From: Plantactinospora sp039889035
GTDB taxonomy: Bacteria; Actinomycetota; Actinomycetes; Mycobacteriales; Micromonosporaceae
Assembly: GCA_039889035.1 (NCBI GenBank)
Contig: JBDQQY010000002.1
Span: 124,001 to 188,000 of the forward strand
Reading direction: 5' to 3'
DNA: 64,000 bases
The notes below the pieces were generated by a model. It had not been told where the DNA came from and did no database searches. It saw only the letters and a list, made by a program, of their open reading frames with translations. Numbering within the stretch: the first letter of the stretch is position 1; each line of letters begins with the position of its first letter. Made by a program: the position numbers and the translations under genes. Shown here piece by piece: positions 16,941-27,105 of the stretch.

Positions 16941-18071
16941 TCAGTCCAGGGTGAAGTAGTCGGGGCCGGAGTAGACGCCGGTGCTCAGCTTGGTGCGCTG
17001 CATCAGCAGGTCGTTGAGCAGGCTGGAGGCGCCGAACCGGAACCGGTCCGGGTGCAGCCAGTCCGGGCCGGCGGTCTCGTTCACCAGCACCAGGTATTTG
17101 ATCGCGTCCTTGGTGGTCCGGATCCCGCCCGCCGGCTTGACCCCGACCTGCCGGCCGGTGGCGTCCCGGAAGTCCCGGACCGCCTCCAGCATCACCAGGG
17201 TGACCGGCAGGGTCGCGGCCACCGGCACCTTGCCGGTCGAGGTCTTGATGAAGTCGGCGCCGGCCAGCATCGCCAGCCAGGAGGCCCGCCGGACGTTGTC
17301 GTAGGTGGCCAGCTCGCCGGTCTCCAGGATGACCTTGAGGTGGGCGTCCCCGCAGGCCGCCTTCACCGCGACGATCTCGTCGTAGACCTCCTGGTAGCGG
17401 CCGGAGAGGAAGGCGCCCCGGTTGATCACCATGTCGATCTCGTCCGCCCCGCCGGCCACCGCCGAACGGGTGTCCGCGAGCCGGACCTCCAGCGGCGCCT
17501 GCCCGGACGGGAACGCGGTGGCCACGCTGGCCAGGTGTACCCGGCCCGGCGCGCCGGGCAGCCCCGTGGCACTGCCGGCCGGGCCTGCGCCATCGCCGGC
17601 CGGGCTCGCGCCGTCCCGGGGGCCCCGGCCGTCGGACGGCTCGCCGAGCAGTCCCAGCCGGGGAACGCTTCCGCCTGCGACGCTCCCGTCGCCCGGCCGG
17701 CCCGGACCGGATTCGGTGCCCCAGAGCGCGGCGGCGGCCACCGGGACCATCGTCGGATAGACGCAGACGGCGGCGACCGGCGGGCACGACGGGTCGGCCG
17801 GGTCCGGGCGGAGCGCCTTCGCGGCCAGCGCGCGCACCTTGCCGGGCGTGTCGGCGCCCTCCAGCGTGGTCAGGTCGACCATCCGGATCGCCAGGTCGAT
17901 CGCCCACGCCTTGGCGGTGGTCTTGATCGAGCGGGTGCCGAGCATCGCCGTGCGCTGCTCCGCGCCCACCTGGTCCACGCCGGGCAGGCCGTGCAGGAAG
18001 GTCCGCAGGGTCGCCTCGGAGCGCCCCACCCCGGTCAGGTCGGACCGCGCCGACGCCGTTGTCGCCGTCAT
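16941..18071 (-). CDS. deoC: Deoxyribose-phosphate aldolase with a low-complexity insertion
   Basis: A 376-residue class I aldolase converting 2-deoxyribose-5-phosphate to glyceraldehyde-3-phosphate and acetaldehyde (deoxynucleoside salvage). Core motifs include AVCVYPTMVPVA, GADEIDMVINRG, ADFIKTSTGK with the Schiff-base Lys, and VGVKPAGGIRT. About 58 Gly/Pro/Ser-rich residues are inserted between the strand-2 motif and RVHLASVATAFPSG (roughly bases 17,540-17,720), absent from ordinary DeoC proteins of 220-340 residues. ATG 18071 lies 7 nt after TAGACT, so the operon is probably leaderless. It heads the operon with two aldehyde dehydrogenase genes and diverges from upp, another salvage gene. 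Confidence 0.93.
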   Translation of the reverse strand: MTATTASARSDLTGVGRSEATLRTFLHGLPGVDQVGAEQRTAMLGTRSIKTTAKAWAIDLAIRMVDLTTLEGADTPGKVRALAAKALRPDPADPSCPPVAAVCVYPTMVPVAAAALWGTESGPGRPGDGSVAGGSVPRLGLLGEPSDGRGPRDGASPAGDGAGPAGSATGLPGAPGRVHLASVATAFPSGQAPLEVRLADTRSAVAGGADEIDMVINRGAFLSGRYQEVYDEIVAVKAACGDAHLKVILETGELATYDNVRRASWLAMLAGADFIKTSTGKVPVAATLPVTLVMLEAVRDFRDATGRQVGVKPAGGIRTTKDAIKYLVLVNETAGPDWLHPDRFRFGASSLLNDLLMQRTKLSTGVYSGPDYFTLD

Positions 18072-18078
18072 GGCGGCA

Positions 18079-18084
18079 AGTCTA
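18079..18084 (-). promoter_or_regulatory. Candidate -10 (TAGACT) of deoC operon
   Basis: TAGACT on the minus strand, 7 nt before ATG 18071; leaderless arrangement. Confidence 0.6.
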
Positions 18085-18191
18085 CGCACCGGCCCGAACA
18101 TGTGATCTTGGCCATAGCCGCCCGGCGGCCGTCGGCGCCCCGTGCTCCGCGGACCGGGTGACCAGGGGAAGGTCCGAACCGGGGTTACCGG

Positions 18192-18197
18192 TAGGTT
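18192..18197 (+). promoter_or_regulatory. Candidate -10 (TAGGTT) of upp
   Basis: TAGGTT is 8 nt before GTG 18206; no Shine-Dalgarno lies between, so a leaderless start is likely. Confidence 0.55.
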
Positions 18198-18205
18198 GAG
18201 CGACC

Positions 18206-18838
18206 GTGGACGTACTCGTGGTTGACCATCCCGTGGCCCAGACGCGGCTGACCGTGATGCGCGACGCCCGGACCGACTCGGCGTCGTTCCGCGCCGCGCT
18301 GCACGAACTCACCACCATGCTGGTGTACGAGGCCGCGCGCTCGCTGCCGGTCGAACAGTTCTCGATCGACACGCCGGTGGCACCCACCCAGGGCATCCGG
18401 CTGGCCAACCCGCCACTGCTGGTACCGGTGCTCCGCGCCGGGCTGGGCATGGCCGACTCGGCGCTCGGCCTGCTCCCCGAGTCGTCGATGGGTTTCGTCG
18501 GGCTGGCCCGGGACGAGCACACCTACGAGCCGCGTGCCTACATGGAGTCGCTGCCGACCGACCTGACCGGCCGGCCGGTGCTGGTACTCGACCCGATGCT
18601 CGCCACCGGTGGCTCACTGGAGCACTGCTGCCGGCTGCTCGCCGACCGGGGCTGCACCGACATCACCGTGCTCTGCGTACTCGCCGCGCCGGCCGGCATC
18701 GAGCGACTGGACCGCTCCGGGCTGCCGCTGCGGCTGGTCACCGCCGCGATCGACGAGCGGCTCAACGACCGGATGTTCATCGTGCCGGGGCTCGGTGACG
18801 CCGGCGACCGGCAGTTCGGCGGCATGCCGCGGTTCTGA
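18206..18838 (+). CDS. upp: Uracil phosphoribosyltransferase
   Basis: A 210-residue enzyme transferring uracil to PRPP to make UMP (pyrimidine salvage, cytosol). Diagnostic segments are LVPVLRAGLGMAD near residue 75, the PRPP loop VLVLDPMLATGGS around 130, and the C-terminal FIVPGLGDAGDR...GMPRF. Length matches the family. The gene begins with GTG behind a -10-like TAGGTT and is divergent from the deoC operon, so two nucleoside/base salvage functions share an upstream region. Confidence 0.97.
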   Translation: MDVLVVDHPVAQTRLTVMRDARTDSASFRAALHELTTMLVYEAARSLPVEQFSIDTPVAPTQGIRLANPPLLVPVLRAGLGMADSALGLLPESSMGFVGLARDEHTYEPRAYMESLPTDLTGRPVLVLDPMLATGGSLEHCCRLLADRGCTDITVLCVLAAPAGIERLDRSGLPLRLVTAAIDERLNDRMFIVPGLGDAGDRQFGGMPRF

Positions 18839-18942
18839 TCCGCGCCGAACCGGACCTGACTCCACCGAGCCGGTCAGCCGGGATTCCACGGAACCGGGCG
18901 GCGGGTCCGGCCGGGACGCATGCGCGGCTGGCGCGGAACGGC

Positions 18943-18948
18943 TACCGT
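18943..18948 (+). promoter_or_regulatory. Candidate -10 (TACCGT) of the GPP34 gene
   Basis: TACCGT is 8 nt before ATG 18957; leaderless arrangement. Confidence 0.5.
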
Positions 18949-18956
18949 TCCGGGCC

Positions 18957-19634
18957 ATGACTGGTGTTGGGCTGGCCGAGGAGTTGCTGCTGCTCGGCTA
19001 CGACGATAAATCCGGCAAGGCGACCGGTTCCCGGATCGGACTCGACCTCGGCATGGCCGCCGCCGTGCTGGTCGACCTCGCGCTCGCCGGCCGGGTCGCC
19101 TTCTCCGACGGTTCGATCGTGGCCACCGACGCCACGCCGACCGGCGACCCGATCGCCGACGACGTGCTTGCCCGGATCGCGGCGGACACCCCGCACACGC
19201 CGGCCTCCTGGGTGCAGCGGCTCCGGCACGGGCTGCGCGACCGGATCCTGAACGGCCTCTGCACCCGCGGCGTGATCAGCGACGTCGATGAAACCGAACT
19301 CGGCTACATCCACATCCACCGCTATCCCGTGCTCGACCCGTCGGTCGAGGCGGAGATCCGGACTCGACTGGTGAACGCGCTGACCGGGGAGGCCGTACCG
19401 GACGAGCGGACCGCTGCGCTCGCCGCGGTGATGGCGGCGATCCGGGTACAGCCCAGTCTCGGGCTGACCGGGCCGGCCGCCGAGGACGCCCGGAAGCGGC
19501 TGACCGAGATCGCCCGGGGTGCCGGGTTCACCGACGACGTGAGCCTGGAGGAGTCCACCATCCGCCCCTCGGTGGCGCTGGTGATCGCCGCGCTCTCCCG
19601 GGCCATCGACGCTGCGCTGGGCAGCCGGACCTGA
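18957..19634 (+). CDS. GPP34 (GOLPH3/Vps74-like) family protein
   Basis: A 225-residue all-helical protein of the GPP34 family. LAEELLLLGYDDKSGK and GLDLGMAAAVLVDLALAGRV form the N-terminal helical core, LRDRILNGLCTRGVI the middle, and an Ala-rich helix ends the protein (ALVIAALSRAIDAAL). Eukaryotic GOLPH3 binds phosphatidylinositol-4-phosphate and Golgi enzymes. The bacterial versions, common and often multicopy in actinomycetes, have no settled role. ATG 18957 follows TACCGT by 8 nt. The gene is convergent with a phosphosugar mutase, and context gives no further clue. Confidence 0.9.
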   Translation: MTGVGLAEELLLLGYDDKSGKATGSRIGLDLGMAAAVLVDLALAGRVAFSDGSIVATDATPTGDPIADDVLARIAADTPHTPASWVQRLRHGLRDRILNGLCTRGVISDVDETELGYIHIHRYPVLDPSVEAEIRTRLVNALTGEAVPDERTAALAAVMAAIRVQPSLGLTGPAAEDARKRLTEIARGAGFTDDVSLEESTIRPSVALVIAALSRAIDAALGSRT

Positions 19635-19669
19635 CCGCCGGCCGGCGCGGACCGGCCCGGGGTCGGCGG
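19635..19669. terminator. Hairpin between convergent genes
   Basis: Arms CCGCCGGCC (19635-19643) and GGTCGGCGG (19661-19669) pair with one G-U. It sits directly after the GPP34 stop and before the 3' end of the mutase gene. Confidence 0.55.
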
Positions 19670-19677
19670 GTGCCGGC

Positions 19678-21384
19678 CTACCAGATGCCGAGGGCCGCGG
19701 CGGTCTCGGTGCGCAGCGCGCGTACCGAGGCGGCGGCCCGCTCCCGGGCCGCCGGTACGTCACCGTCGACCACCGGCTCCACCACCTCCAGGTACGCCTT
19801 CAGCTTCGGCTCGGTGCCGGACGGCCGGACCACCACCCGGGCGGAGTCGGTACGCAGGATCAGCACGTCCGCCTCCGGAGCCAGGTCCTGCACCGAGATC
19901 ACCGGCTCGTCGAGCAGCGTCTTCGGGGTCCTGGTCCGGACGTAGGTCATCGTGTTCCCGATCTCGCGCAGGTCGTCGACCCGGACCGAGAGCTGGTCGG
20001 TCAGGTGCACCCCGAACTCGCGGGCCAGTTCGTCCAGCCGGTCGGCCACGGTCCGGCCCTGCCCCTTCAGCGTCGCCGCCAGTTCGGCGAAGGTGAGCGC
20101 GGCGCTGATCCCGTCCTTGTCCCGTACCTGGTCCGGGGCGACGCAGTAGCCGAGAGCCTCTTCGTAGCCGTAGGTCAGTTCGGCGTCGCCGGACTCCGCC
20201 CGGACGATCCACTTGAACCCGGTCAGCGTTTCGCCGTACGGCAGGCCCCGCGCCTCGCACAACGCTCTGAGCAGGGACGACGAGACGATCGTCGTGGCGT
20301 ACAGGCCGGTGCGGCGCTGCCGGACCAGGTGGTCGGCGAGGAGTACCCCGACCTCGTCGCCGTGCAGCATCCGCCAGCCGCGTACCCGGTCGGGGATCGC
20401 CACCGCGCACCGGTCGGCGTCCGGGTCGTTCGCCAGCGCGATGTCCGCGCCGATCTCCCGGGCCAGCGCGAGCAGCTTGTCGGTCGCGCCCGGTTCCTCC
20501 GGGTTGGGGAACGAGACGGTGGGGAAGTTCGGGTCCGGCTCGGCCTGCTCGGCCACGATGCCCGGCACGGCGAACCCGGCCCGGGCGAAGACCGAGGTGA
20601 GCACGGCGGCACCCACTCCGTGCAGCGGGGTGTACGCCACGGTCAGCCCGCGCGGCCCGGCCGGGTCGATCAGGCCGGCGGTGGCCCGGACGTACCCGGC
20701 GACGGTGTCGTCCCCGAGCACCTTCCCGGGCTCGCCCAGCGGCACCGCCGCCAGCGGCCCGACCGCCCGGATCGCCGTTTCGATCTCGGCGTCCACCGGC
20801 GGCACGATCTGCGCGCCCGCGCCGCGGGGGCCGCCGGTCGAGGCGCCCAGGTAGACCTTGTAACCGTTGTCCTGCGGCGGGTTGTGGCTGGCGGTGACCA
20901 TCACCCCGGCGACCGCACCGAGGGCCCGGACCGCGTACGCCAGCACCGGAGTGGGCAGCGGCCGGGGCAGCAGCAGGGCCGGCCGTCCCGCGCCGGTGGC
21001 CACCCGGGCGGTCCGCTCGGCGAACTCCTTCGAGCCGTGCCGGGCGTCGTACCCGATCACCAGCGGGCCGGAGGTGTCGCGGGCGGCGAGCCAGCCGACC
21101 AGCCCGGCCGCGGCCGCGGTGACCACGGCCAGGTTCATCCCGTTCGGGCCGGCGCGCAGCGGGCCCCGCAGCCCGGCGGTGCCGAAGGTGAGCGGTCCGG
21201 CGAACCGGTCGGCCAGCTCGGCCCCGCTCGCCGGCAGCCGGTCGAGTACGCCCCGCAGCTCGTCCCGGGTCGCCGGGTCGGGATCGTCGTCGAGCCACGC
21301 CTGGGCCCGGGCCCTGAGCCCGGCCAGCCCGTCGGTGGACTTGTCCGGGGATTCGCCGTCCCGCTGGTTCGGTTTCGCCGCCAT
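19678..21384 (-). CDS. Phospho-sugar mutase (phosphoglucomutase/phosphomannomutase family)
   Basis: A 568-residue alpha-D-phosphohexomutase of the PGM2-like long class. The phosphoserine loop is VMVTASHNPPQDNGYKVYLG (Ser in TASHNP, around residue 150). The metal loop ANDPDADRCAVAIPD lies near 310, the sugar-binding EEALGY near 400, and the phosphate-binding loop VRPSGTEPKLKAYLEV near the C-terminus. It interconverts sugar 1- and 6-phosphates, feeding glycogen, cell-wall or nucleotide-sugar synthesis; the exact sugar is not determined. ATG 21384 gives normal family length although the frame is open further upstream. It is a single-gene unit convergent with the GPP34 gene. Confidence 0.93.
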   Translation of the reverse strand: MAAKPNQRDGESPDKSTDGLAGLRARAQAWLDDDPDPATRDELRGVLDRLPASGAELADRFAGPLTFGTAGLRGPLRAGPNGMNLAVVTAAAAGLVGWLAARDTSGPLVIGYDARHGSKEFAERTARVATGAGRPALLLPRPLPTPVLAYAVRALGAVAGVMVTASHNPPQDNGYKVYLGASTGGPRGAGAQIVPPVDAEIETAIRAVGPLAAVPLGEPGKVLGDDTVAGYVRATAGLIDPAGPRGLTVAYTPLHGVGAAVLTSVFARAGFAVPGIVAEQAEPDPNFPTVSFPNPEEPGATDKLLALAREIGADIALANDPDADRCAVAIPDRVRGWRMLHGDEVGVLLADHLVRQRRTGLYATTIVSSSLLRALCEARGLPYGETLTGFKWIVRAESGDAELTYGYEEALGYCVAPDQVRDKDGISAALTFAELAATLKGQGRTVADRLDELAREFGVHLTDQLSVRVDDLREIGNTMTYVRTRTPKTLLDEPVISVQDLAPEADVLILRTDSARVVVRPSGTEPKLKAYLEVVEPVVDGDVPAARERAAASVRALRTETAAALGIW

Positions 21385-21473
21385 CGGACTGTGATAGCAC
21401 GCCGGCCACCCTCGGACGCAGCCCGGCCCCGCCCGGCGTGGTGTACGTCGGGGCGGGGCCGGGTGGGAACGTG

Positions 21474-23396
21474 TCAGCCGGCGCTGGTGAGCCGGAAGGA
21501 CTTGACCATCTCGTCGAAGATCGGCTTGCTCTCCTCGAACCGGGCGTCCGGGGTGGTCAGGTAGAACGAGTACGCCTTGCCGTCCTCCGTGATCGCCCGC
21601 CACACCCCGTGCCGCTTGCTGGAACCCTCGCCGCAGGTGTACTCCAGTTCGGCGGCGGGCTGGCCGGCGACCTCGGCCTCCTGGAGCGCCACCTGGGTGT
21701 ACGGCTTCTTGCAGCTACTGCCGTTCTTCTTCAGGCCGCCCTCGGCGACCTTCATGAAGCCCATCGGGGTCTTGCCGGATTCGACCAGGATCCGGACCCG
21801 CCGGCCGCTGTCCTCCGGATCGGTGTAGTCGGTGAAGACCCCGCCGACGTTCTTCTTCCAGCCCTTCGGGACGTTCACCGAGACACCCTTCGCGTTGTGC
21901 GACTGGGTGGCGAAGGCCGCCTGGACCGGTGCCTGGCTGGTCGGTCCGGCCTGCGGGGGAGGTGTGTCGGCGGGCTCCTCGTCGCCGCCGAGGGAGAGCG
22001 CGACGATGCCGATCAGCAACACGGCGGCCACCCCGCCGGCCACGGCGAGCTGCATCTTCCGGGGCCAGCCCTGGACGGTCCGGAGCACCGAGTCGCCGGT
22101 CTGCCGGGCGCCGGTCAGGCCACGACCGAGGCCGCCGCCGCGGGCCGTGTGCACCGTGCCGCCCCGACCACCGGGCCCGGACATCGCCCCGGTCGGCGTG
22201 TCGAGCGGCCCGCCGCGCCGGCCGGCCGAGCCCGGCATCGCCCCGGTCGGGGCGTCCAGCGGGTTGCCGCCGGACGCCGGGGGCCGGTTGGAGGCGGCGG
22301 TCTCGCGGGAACTCCGGGCGATCCGCTCGGTCAGGGACTCGCCCGGGGCGAGCATGGCCGAGCCACCGATCTCACCGTTGGCCGCCGGCCGGGTGGACTG
22401 GCCCTGGGCTCCGGCCGGTGCCGGTGACTGGGGCGCGCCGGCTGCCGGCTGCTGCCAGGGCGAGCGCTGGGACGGCACCACCGCGTACGGGTCGGTGACC
22501 ATGTGCCCGGCGGCGTTGCTGGCCAGTGGTCCGGCCAGCAGTTCGCGGAGCATGGTGCGGGAGGCGGTCACGTCGAGCCGGCGGGCCGGGTCCTTCTCCA
22601 GCAGGCCGAGCAGTACCCGGGTCAGCGCCCCGGACCGGACCGGCGGCGCGGGCGGATCCTCCACCACGGCGTGCATGGTCTCGATCGGGTCGCCCTTGTC
22701 GAACGGCGGCCGCCCCTCGACCGCGGTGTAGAGGGTGACGCCGAGCGAGAAGAGATCACTGGGCGGGCCGAAGTCCTGGCCCATGGCCCGCTCCGGCGAG
22801 ATGAAGTGCGGCGAGCCGAGCACCATGCCGGGGGTGGTGAGCTGGACGTCGGTCGGCATCCGGGCCACCCCGAAGTCGGTGAGCACGCACCGGCCGTCGG
22901 AGCAGATCAGCACGTTGGCCGGCTTGACGTCCCGGTGCAGCACCCCGATCGCGTGCGCCACCTCCAGCGCGCCGAGCAGGGCGATGCCGATTTTCGCGAC
23001 CGCGCGGGGCGCGAGCGGGCCGTCCTCGATCACCATGTCGGCGAGGCTGCGCGCGTCGAGCAGCTCCATCACGATCCACGGCCGCCCGCCCTCGGTGACC
23101 ACGTCGTAGACCTGCACCACCGCCGGGTGCTGGAGGGCCGCCGCGGCCCGCGCCTCGCGGAGGGTGCGTTCGTACATCGCGTCGCGGTCGCTGGGGGCCA
23201 GCCCCGGTGGGAGCACGACCTCCTTCACCGCGACGTCGCGGCGCAGCAGGGTGTCGGCCGCGCGCCACACCGTACCCATGCCGCCGTGGCCGACCGCCGC
23301 CCGCAACGAGTACCTACCGCCGATGGTGATGCCGGGTGCCGCACGTCCGTTGGTGGGATTGGCCGGTCCGCCACTCCACGTCGGGATCTGAGTCAC
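21474..23396 (-). CDS. Membrane Ser/Thr protein kinase 1 (Hanks type)
   Basis: A 640-residue receptor-like kinase. The Gly loop VGHGGMGTVW is at ~34-43, the catalytic Lys in DVAVKEV at ~58, HRDVKPANVL at ~150 and DFG in LTDFGVARM soon after. A ~180-residue Pro/Gly-rich linker carries several DAPTGAMPG/DTPTGAMSG-type repeats. A single membrane helix (LAVAGGVAAVLLIGIVALSL) lies at ~450-471, followed by an external domain of ~170 residues with two cysteines and no PASTA repeats. That external domain (VSVNVPKGWKKN) resembles the one in the kinase at 54,346. GTG 23396 is the best-placed start but has only a weak ribosome site. It diverges from the mutase gene; its substrates are unknown. Confidence 0.92.
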   Translation of the reverse strand: MTQIPTWSGGPANPTNGRAAPGITIGGRYSLRAAVGHGGMGTVWRAADTLLRRDVAVKEVVLPPGLAPSDRDAMYERTLREARAAAALQHPAVVQVYDVVTEGGRPWIVMELLDARSLADMVIEDGPLAPRAVAKIGIALLGALEVAHAIGVLHRDVKPANVLICSDGRCVLTDFGVARMPTDVQLTTPGMVLGSPHFISPERAMGQDFGPPSDLFSLGVTLYTAVEGRPPFDKGDPIETMHAVVEDPPAPPVRSGALTRVLLGLLEKDPARRLDVTASRTMLRELLAGPLASNAAGHMVTDPYAVVPSQRSPWQQPAAGAPQSPAPAGAQGQSTRPAANGEIGGSAMLAPGESLTERIARSSRETAASNRPPASGGNPLDAPTGAMPGSAGRRGGPLDTPTGAMSGPGGRGGTVHTARGGGLGRGLTGARQTGDSVLRTVQGWPRKMQLAVAGGVAAVLLIGIVALSLGGDEEPADTPPPQAGPTSQAPVQAAFATQSHNAKGVSVNVPKGWKKNVGGVFTDYTDPEDSGRRVRILVESGKTPMGFMKVAEGGLKKNGSSCKKPYTQVALQEAEVAGQPAAELEYTCGEGSSKRHGVWRAITEDGKAYSFYLTTPDARFEESKPIFDEMVKSFRLTSAG

Positions 23397-23492
23397 AGAA
23401 AAGCCACCGAAGAGAATCGAGGGGGCACAGGACAGAACCCCCCTATATTGCGGGTTCCGACCGCAGAAGGGAAAGACAACCGCCGGAGTTGC

Positions 23493-23544
23493 CGATAACT
23501 CGACCGTACGTGTTGATTCTCTCACTCAACGTTCGTACTTATCG
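23493..23544. promoter_or_regulatory. Nested three-part dyad in the kinase/mutase divergent region
   Basis: CGATAA (23493-23498) pairs with TTATCG (23539-23544), GTACG (23506-23510) with CGTAC (23534-23538), and GTTGA (23512-23516) with TCAAC (23526-23530). The region is AT-richer than its surroundings. It could be an operator or a 5'-UTR hairpin for the kinase gene. Function is inferred. Confidence 0.35.
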
Positions 23545-23665
23545 ACGGCGAGTGCCGGTCCGCTCACCCGGGACGGGCGTTACGCCGGGCGGCTCCGGAC
23601 CCTTCCGGCGCGTCCTCCGGCGGGGCCGATTCGGCCCGGCAGAGCCCGGCGCGCGGGAGCCGGCC

Positions 23666-23671
23666 TACCAT
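23666..23671 (+). promoter_or_regulatory. Candidate -10 (TACCAT) of the mutase gene
   Basis: TACCAT is 7 nt before ATG 23679; this spacing recurs in the window and argues for that start over ATG 23670. Confidence 0.5.
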
Positions 23672-23678
23672 GCCGGTC

Positions 23679-25262
<1,584 letters not shown>

Positions 25263-25761
25263 CCGCAGGCGATCGCACCGACGTCCCGGCGGAGCGCGCC
25301 GCCCGCTGCCGGGTACCCCGGTCGGGTGATCGGCGGTCTGTGGAGTGCCGGCCCGGTTTTTCGGGTATCGGGAGGTGGCCGGGCCCTATCGGTGAACGAC
25401 GGACAGCCTGTGCGCGGCCCGTTTGACACCAACTGTCACCCTGGGACCCCCGCCACCCCACCCGGTGGTGCTCCATCGTTGCCTGCCCGAGGACGGTCGG
25501 AACCTCGACAAATCGGACGGGCGGCGCTGCTGCCGAGCTAGATCGTGACCGGTGAAACCGTCACGCGTTGTAGGAGGTGTGGCACAGATGGCGGGGTCTG
25601 ATGGCGGGATAGGTAGCCCTCCGTACATTGCCGAGCGCTCCTACCAGGGCTTTCGTGACGCTGTGCTGTCTGATCACTACCAGAACGAGGTTGCGCAGCG
25701 TCACCGTCGGCGGTCTAGGCTGTCCGAGTCCCATCCCATCCACAGTGATCGAGAATTCGAC
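25263..25761. other. Intergenic region: hairpin and promoter candidate
   Basis: After the mutase stop, GGCCCGG (25350-25356) and CCGGGCC (25379-25385) can pair and may end the mutase transcript. A promoter candidate TTGCGC-N19-TAGGCT lies at 25691-25721 before the M20 gene. From 25588 an in-frame extension of the M20 gene is open behind AGGAGG at 25572-25577; see that entry. No separate gene was recognised. Confidence 0.5.
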
Positions 25762-27015
25762 GTGACGAGTGCGTTGCAACTGCCGACCGGCAGCCAGCCG
25801 GCGTCGTCGGAATCCGAGACGCCGCCCGGGTCCGAGCCCCTGCCCTTCGGGCTCGACCGGATGCTCGACGTCCGGCTGCCCGATCTGATCGCTACCCGCC
25901 GGTTCCTGCACGCCCACCCGGAACTCTCCGGCCAGGAGTTCGACACCGCCGCGCTGATCGCCCGGGAGCTGGCGCTGGCCGGTCTGGAGCCGCGCCTGCT
26001 GCCGAAGGGCAACGGGGTGATCTGTGACATCGACGGGCGGCCCTCCGGGCCGGTGGTCGCGCTCCGGGCCGACCTCGACGCACTGCCGCTGACCGACGTC
26101 AAGGACGTCCCGTACCGGTCCATAGTGGACGGCGCCTGCCACGCCTGCGGGCACGACGTGCACACCACCGTCGTGCTCGGGGTCGGACTGCTGCTGGCCC
26201 AGCTCGCCCGGAGGGGCGAACTGGACGGGCGGGTCCGGTTGATCTTCCAGCCGGCCGAGGAGATCCTGCCCTGCGGCTCGCTGGAGGTCATCGAGGCAGG
26301 TGGGCTGACCGACGTGACCCAGATCTTCGCCCTGCACTGCGACCCGAACCTGCCGGTTGGCCGGGTCGGCCTGCGGGTCGGCCCGATCACCGCGGCGGCG
26401 GACAACATCACCGTCCGGCTGACCGGACCGGGCGGGCACACCGCCCGGCCGCACCTGACCGTGGACCTGGTCGACGCGCTGGGCCGGCTGGTCACCGAGG
26501 TACCGGCGCTGGTCAACCGGCGGGTGCCGGCGAACAGCGGGCTGCTGCTGGTCTTCGGACAGGCCTCGGCCGGTACCCAGTACAACGTCATCCCGAACGA
26601 GGCGATGGCCGCCGGCACGCTCCGGGTGCTGGACCGGGACACCTGGGACCAGGCACCGAAGATCGTCGCCCAGGTGGTCCGGGACGTGATCGCCCCGACC
26701 GGCGCCACCGTGGACGTCGAATACCTGCGCGGGCGCCCGCCGGTGGTGAACGACGCCGGGGCGATCCGGGTGCTGACCGCCGCGACCGTGGCCTCGGCCG
26801 GCCCGGCCGGGGTCGCCGAGACCCCGCAGAGCATGGGGGGCGAGGACTTCTCCTGGTATCTGGAGCACGTACCGGGTGCGCTGGCCCGGCTCGGCGTCGG
26901 GCGGGCGGCGGCCAACGTCGACCTGCACCGGGCGACGTTCGACGTGGACGAGCGGGCGATCGGGGTCGGCGTACGGCTGCTGGTGCAGACCGCGCTCAAG
27001 GCCCTGGCCGGCTGA
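25762..27015 (+). CDS. M20-family amidohydrolase/peptidase
   Basis: A 417-residue zinc hydrolase of the M20D amidohydrolase group (N-acyl amino acid or hippurate-type hydrolases). Visible are ATRRFLHAHPELSGQEFDTA, VALRADLDALPL, the metal-binding ACHACGHDVHTTVVLG with Cys/His/Asp ligands, and FQPAEEILPCGS with the catalytic Glu. A dimerisation domain begins at TVRLTGPGGHTARP, and GGEDFSWY is near the end. GTG 25762 is used because good family similarity starts just after it and a promoter candidate lies at 25691-25721. An in-frame ATG at 25588 has a much better ribosome site (AGGAGG), so an N-terminal extension of 58 residues is possible. Substrate unknown. Confidence 0.9.
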   Translation: MTSALQLPTGSQPASSESETPPGSEPLPFGLDRMLDVRLPDLIATRRFLHAHPELSGQEFDTAALIARELALAGLEPRLLPKGNGVICDIDGRPSGPVVALRADLDALPLTDVKDVPYRSIVDGACHACGHDVHTTVVLGVGLLLAQLARRGELDGRVRLIFQPAEEILPCGSLEVIEAGGLTDVTQIFALHCDPNLPVGRVGLRVGPITAAADNITVRLTGPGGHTARPHLTVDLVDALGRLVTEVPALVNRRVPANSGLLLVFGQASAGTQYNVIPNEAMAAGTLRVLDRDTWDQAPKIVAQVVRDVIAPTGATVDVEYLRGRPPVVNDAGAIRVLTAATVASAGPAGVAETPQSMGGEDFSWYLEHVPGALARLGVGRAAANVDLHRATFDVDERAIGVGVRLLVQTALKALAG

Positions 27016-27105
27016 CCGCCGTACCCGACCCGGGTTGCGGCGACGGTCCGGGCCGGAGCCGCCGGGTGCCCTGGACGCGGCACCCGGCGTACCCGGAAAA
27101 ACGGC

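Noticed and set aside
15324..18161. 945-codon plus-strand open frame
   Set aside because: Antisense to the ALDH and deoC genes; composition is a complement shadow with no motif.
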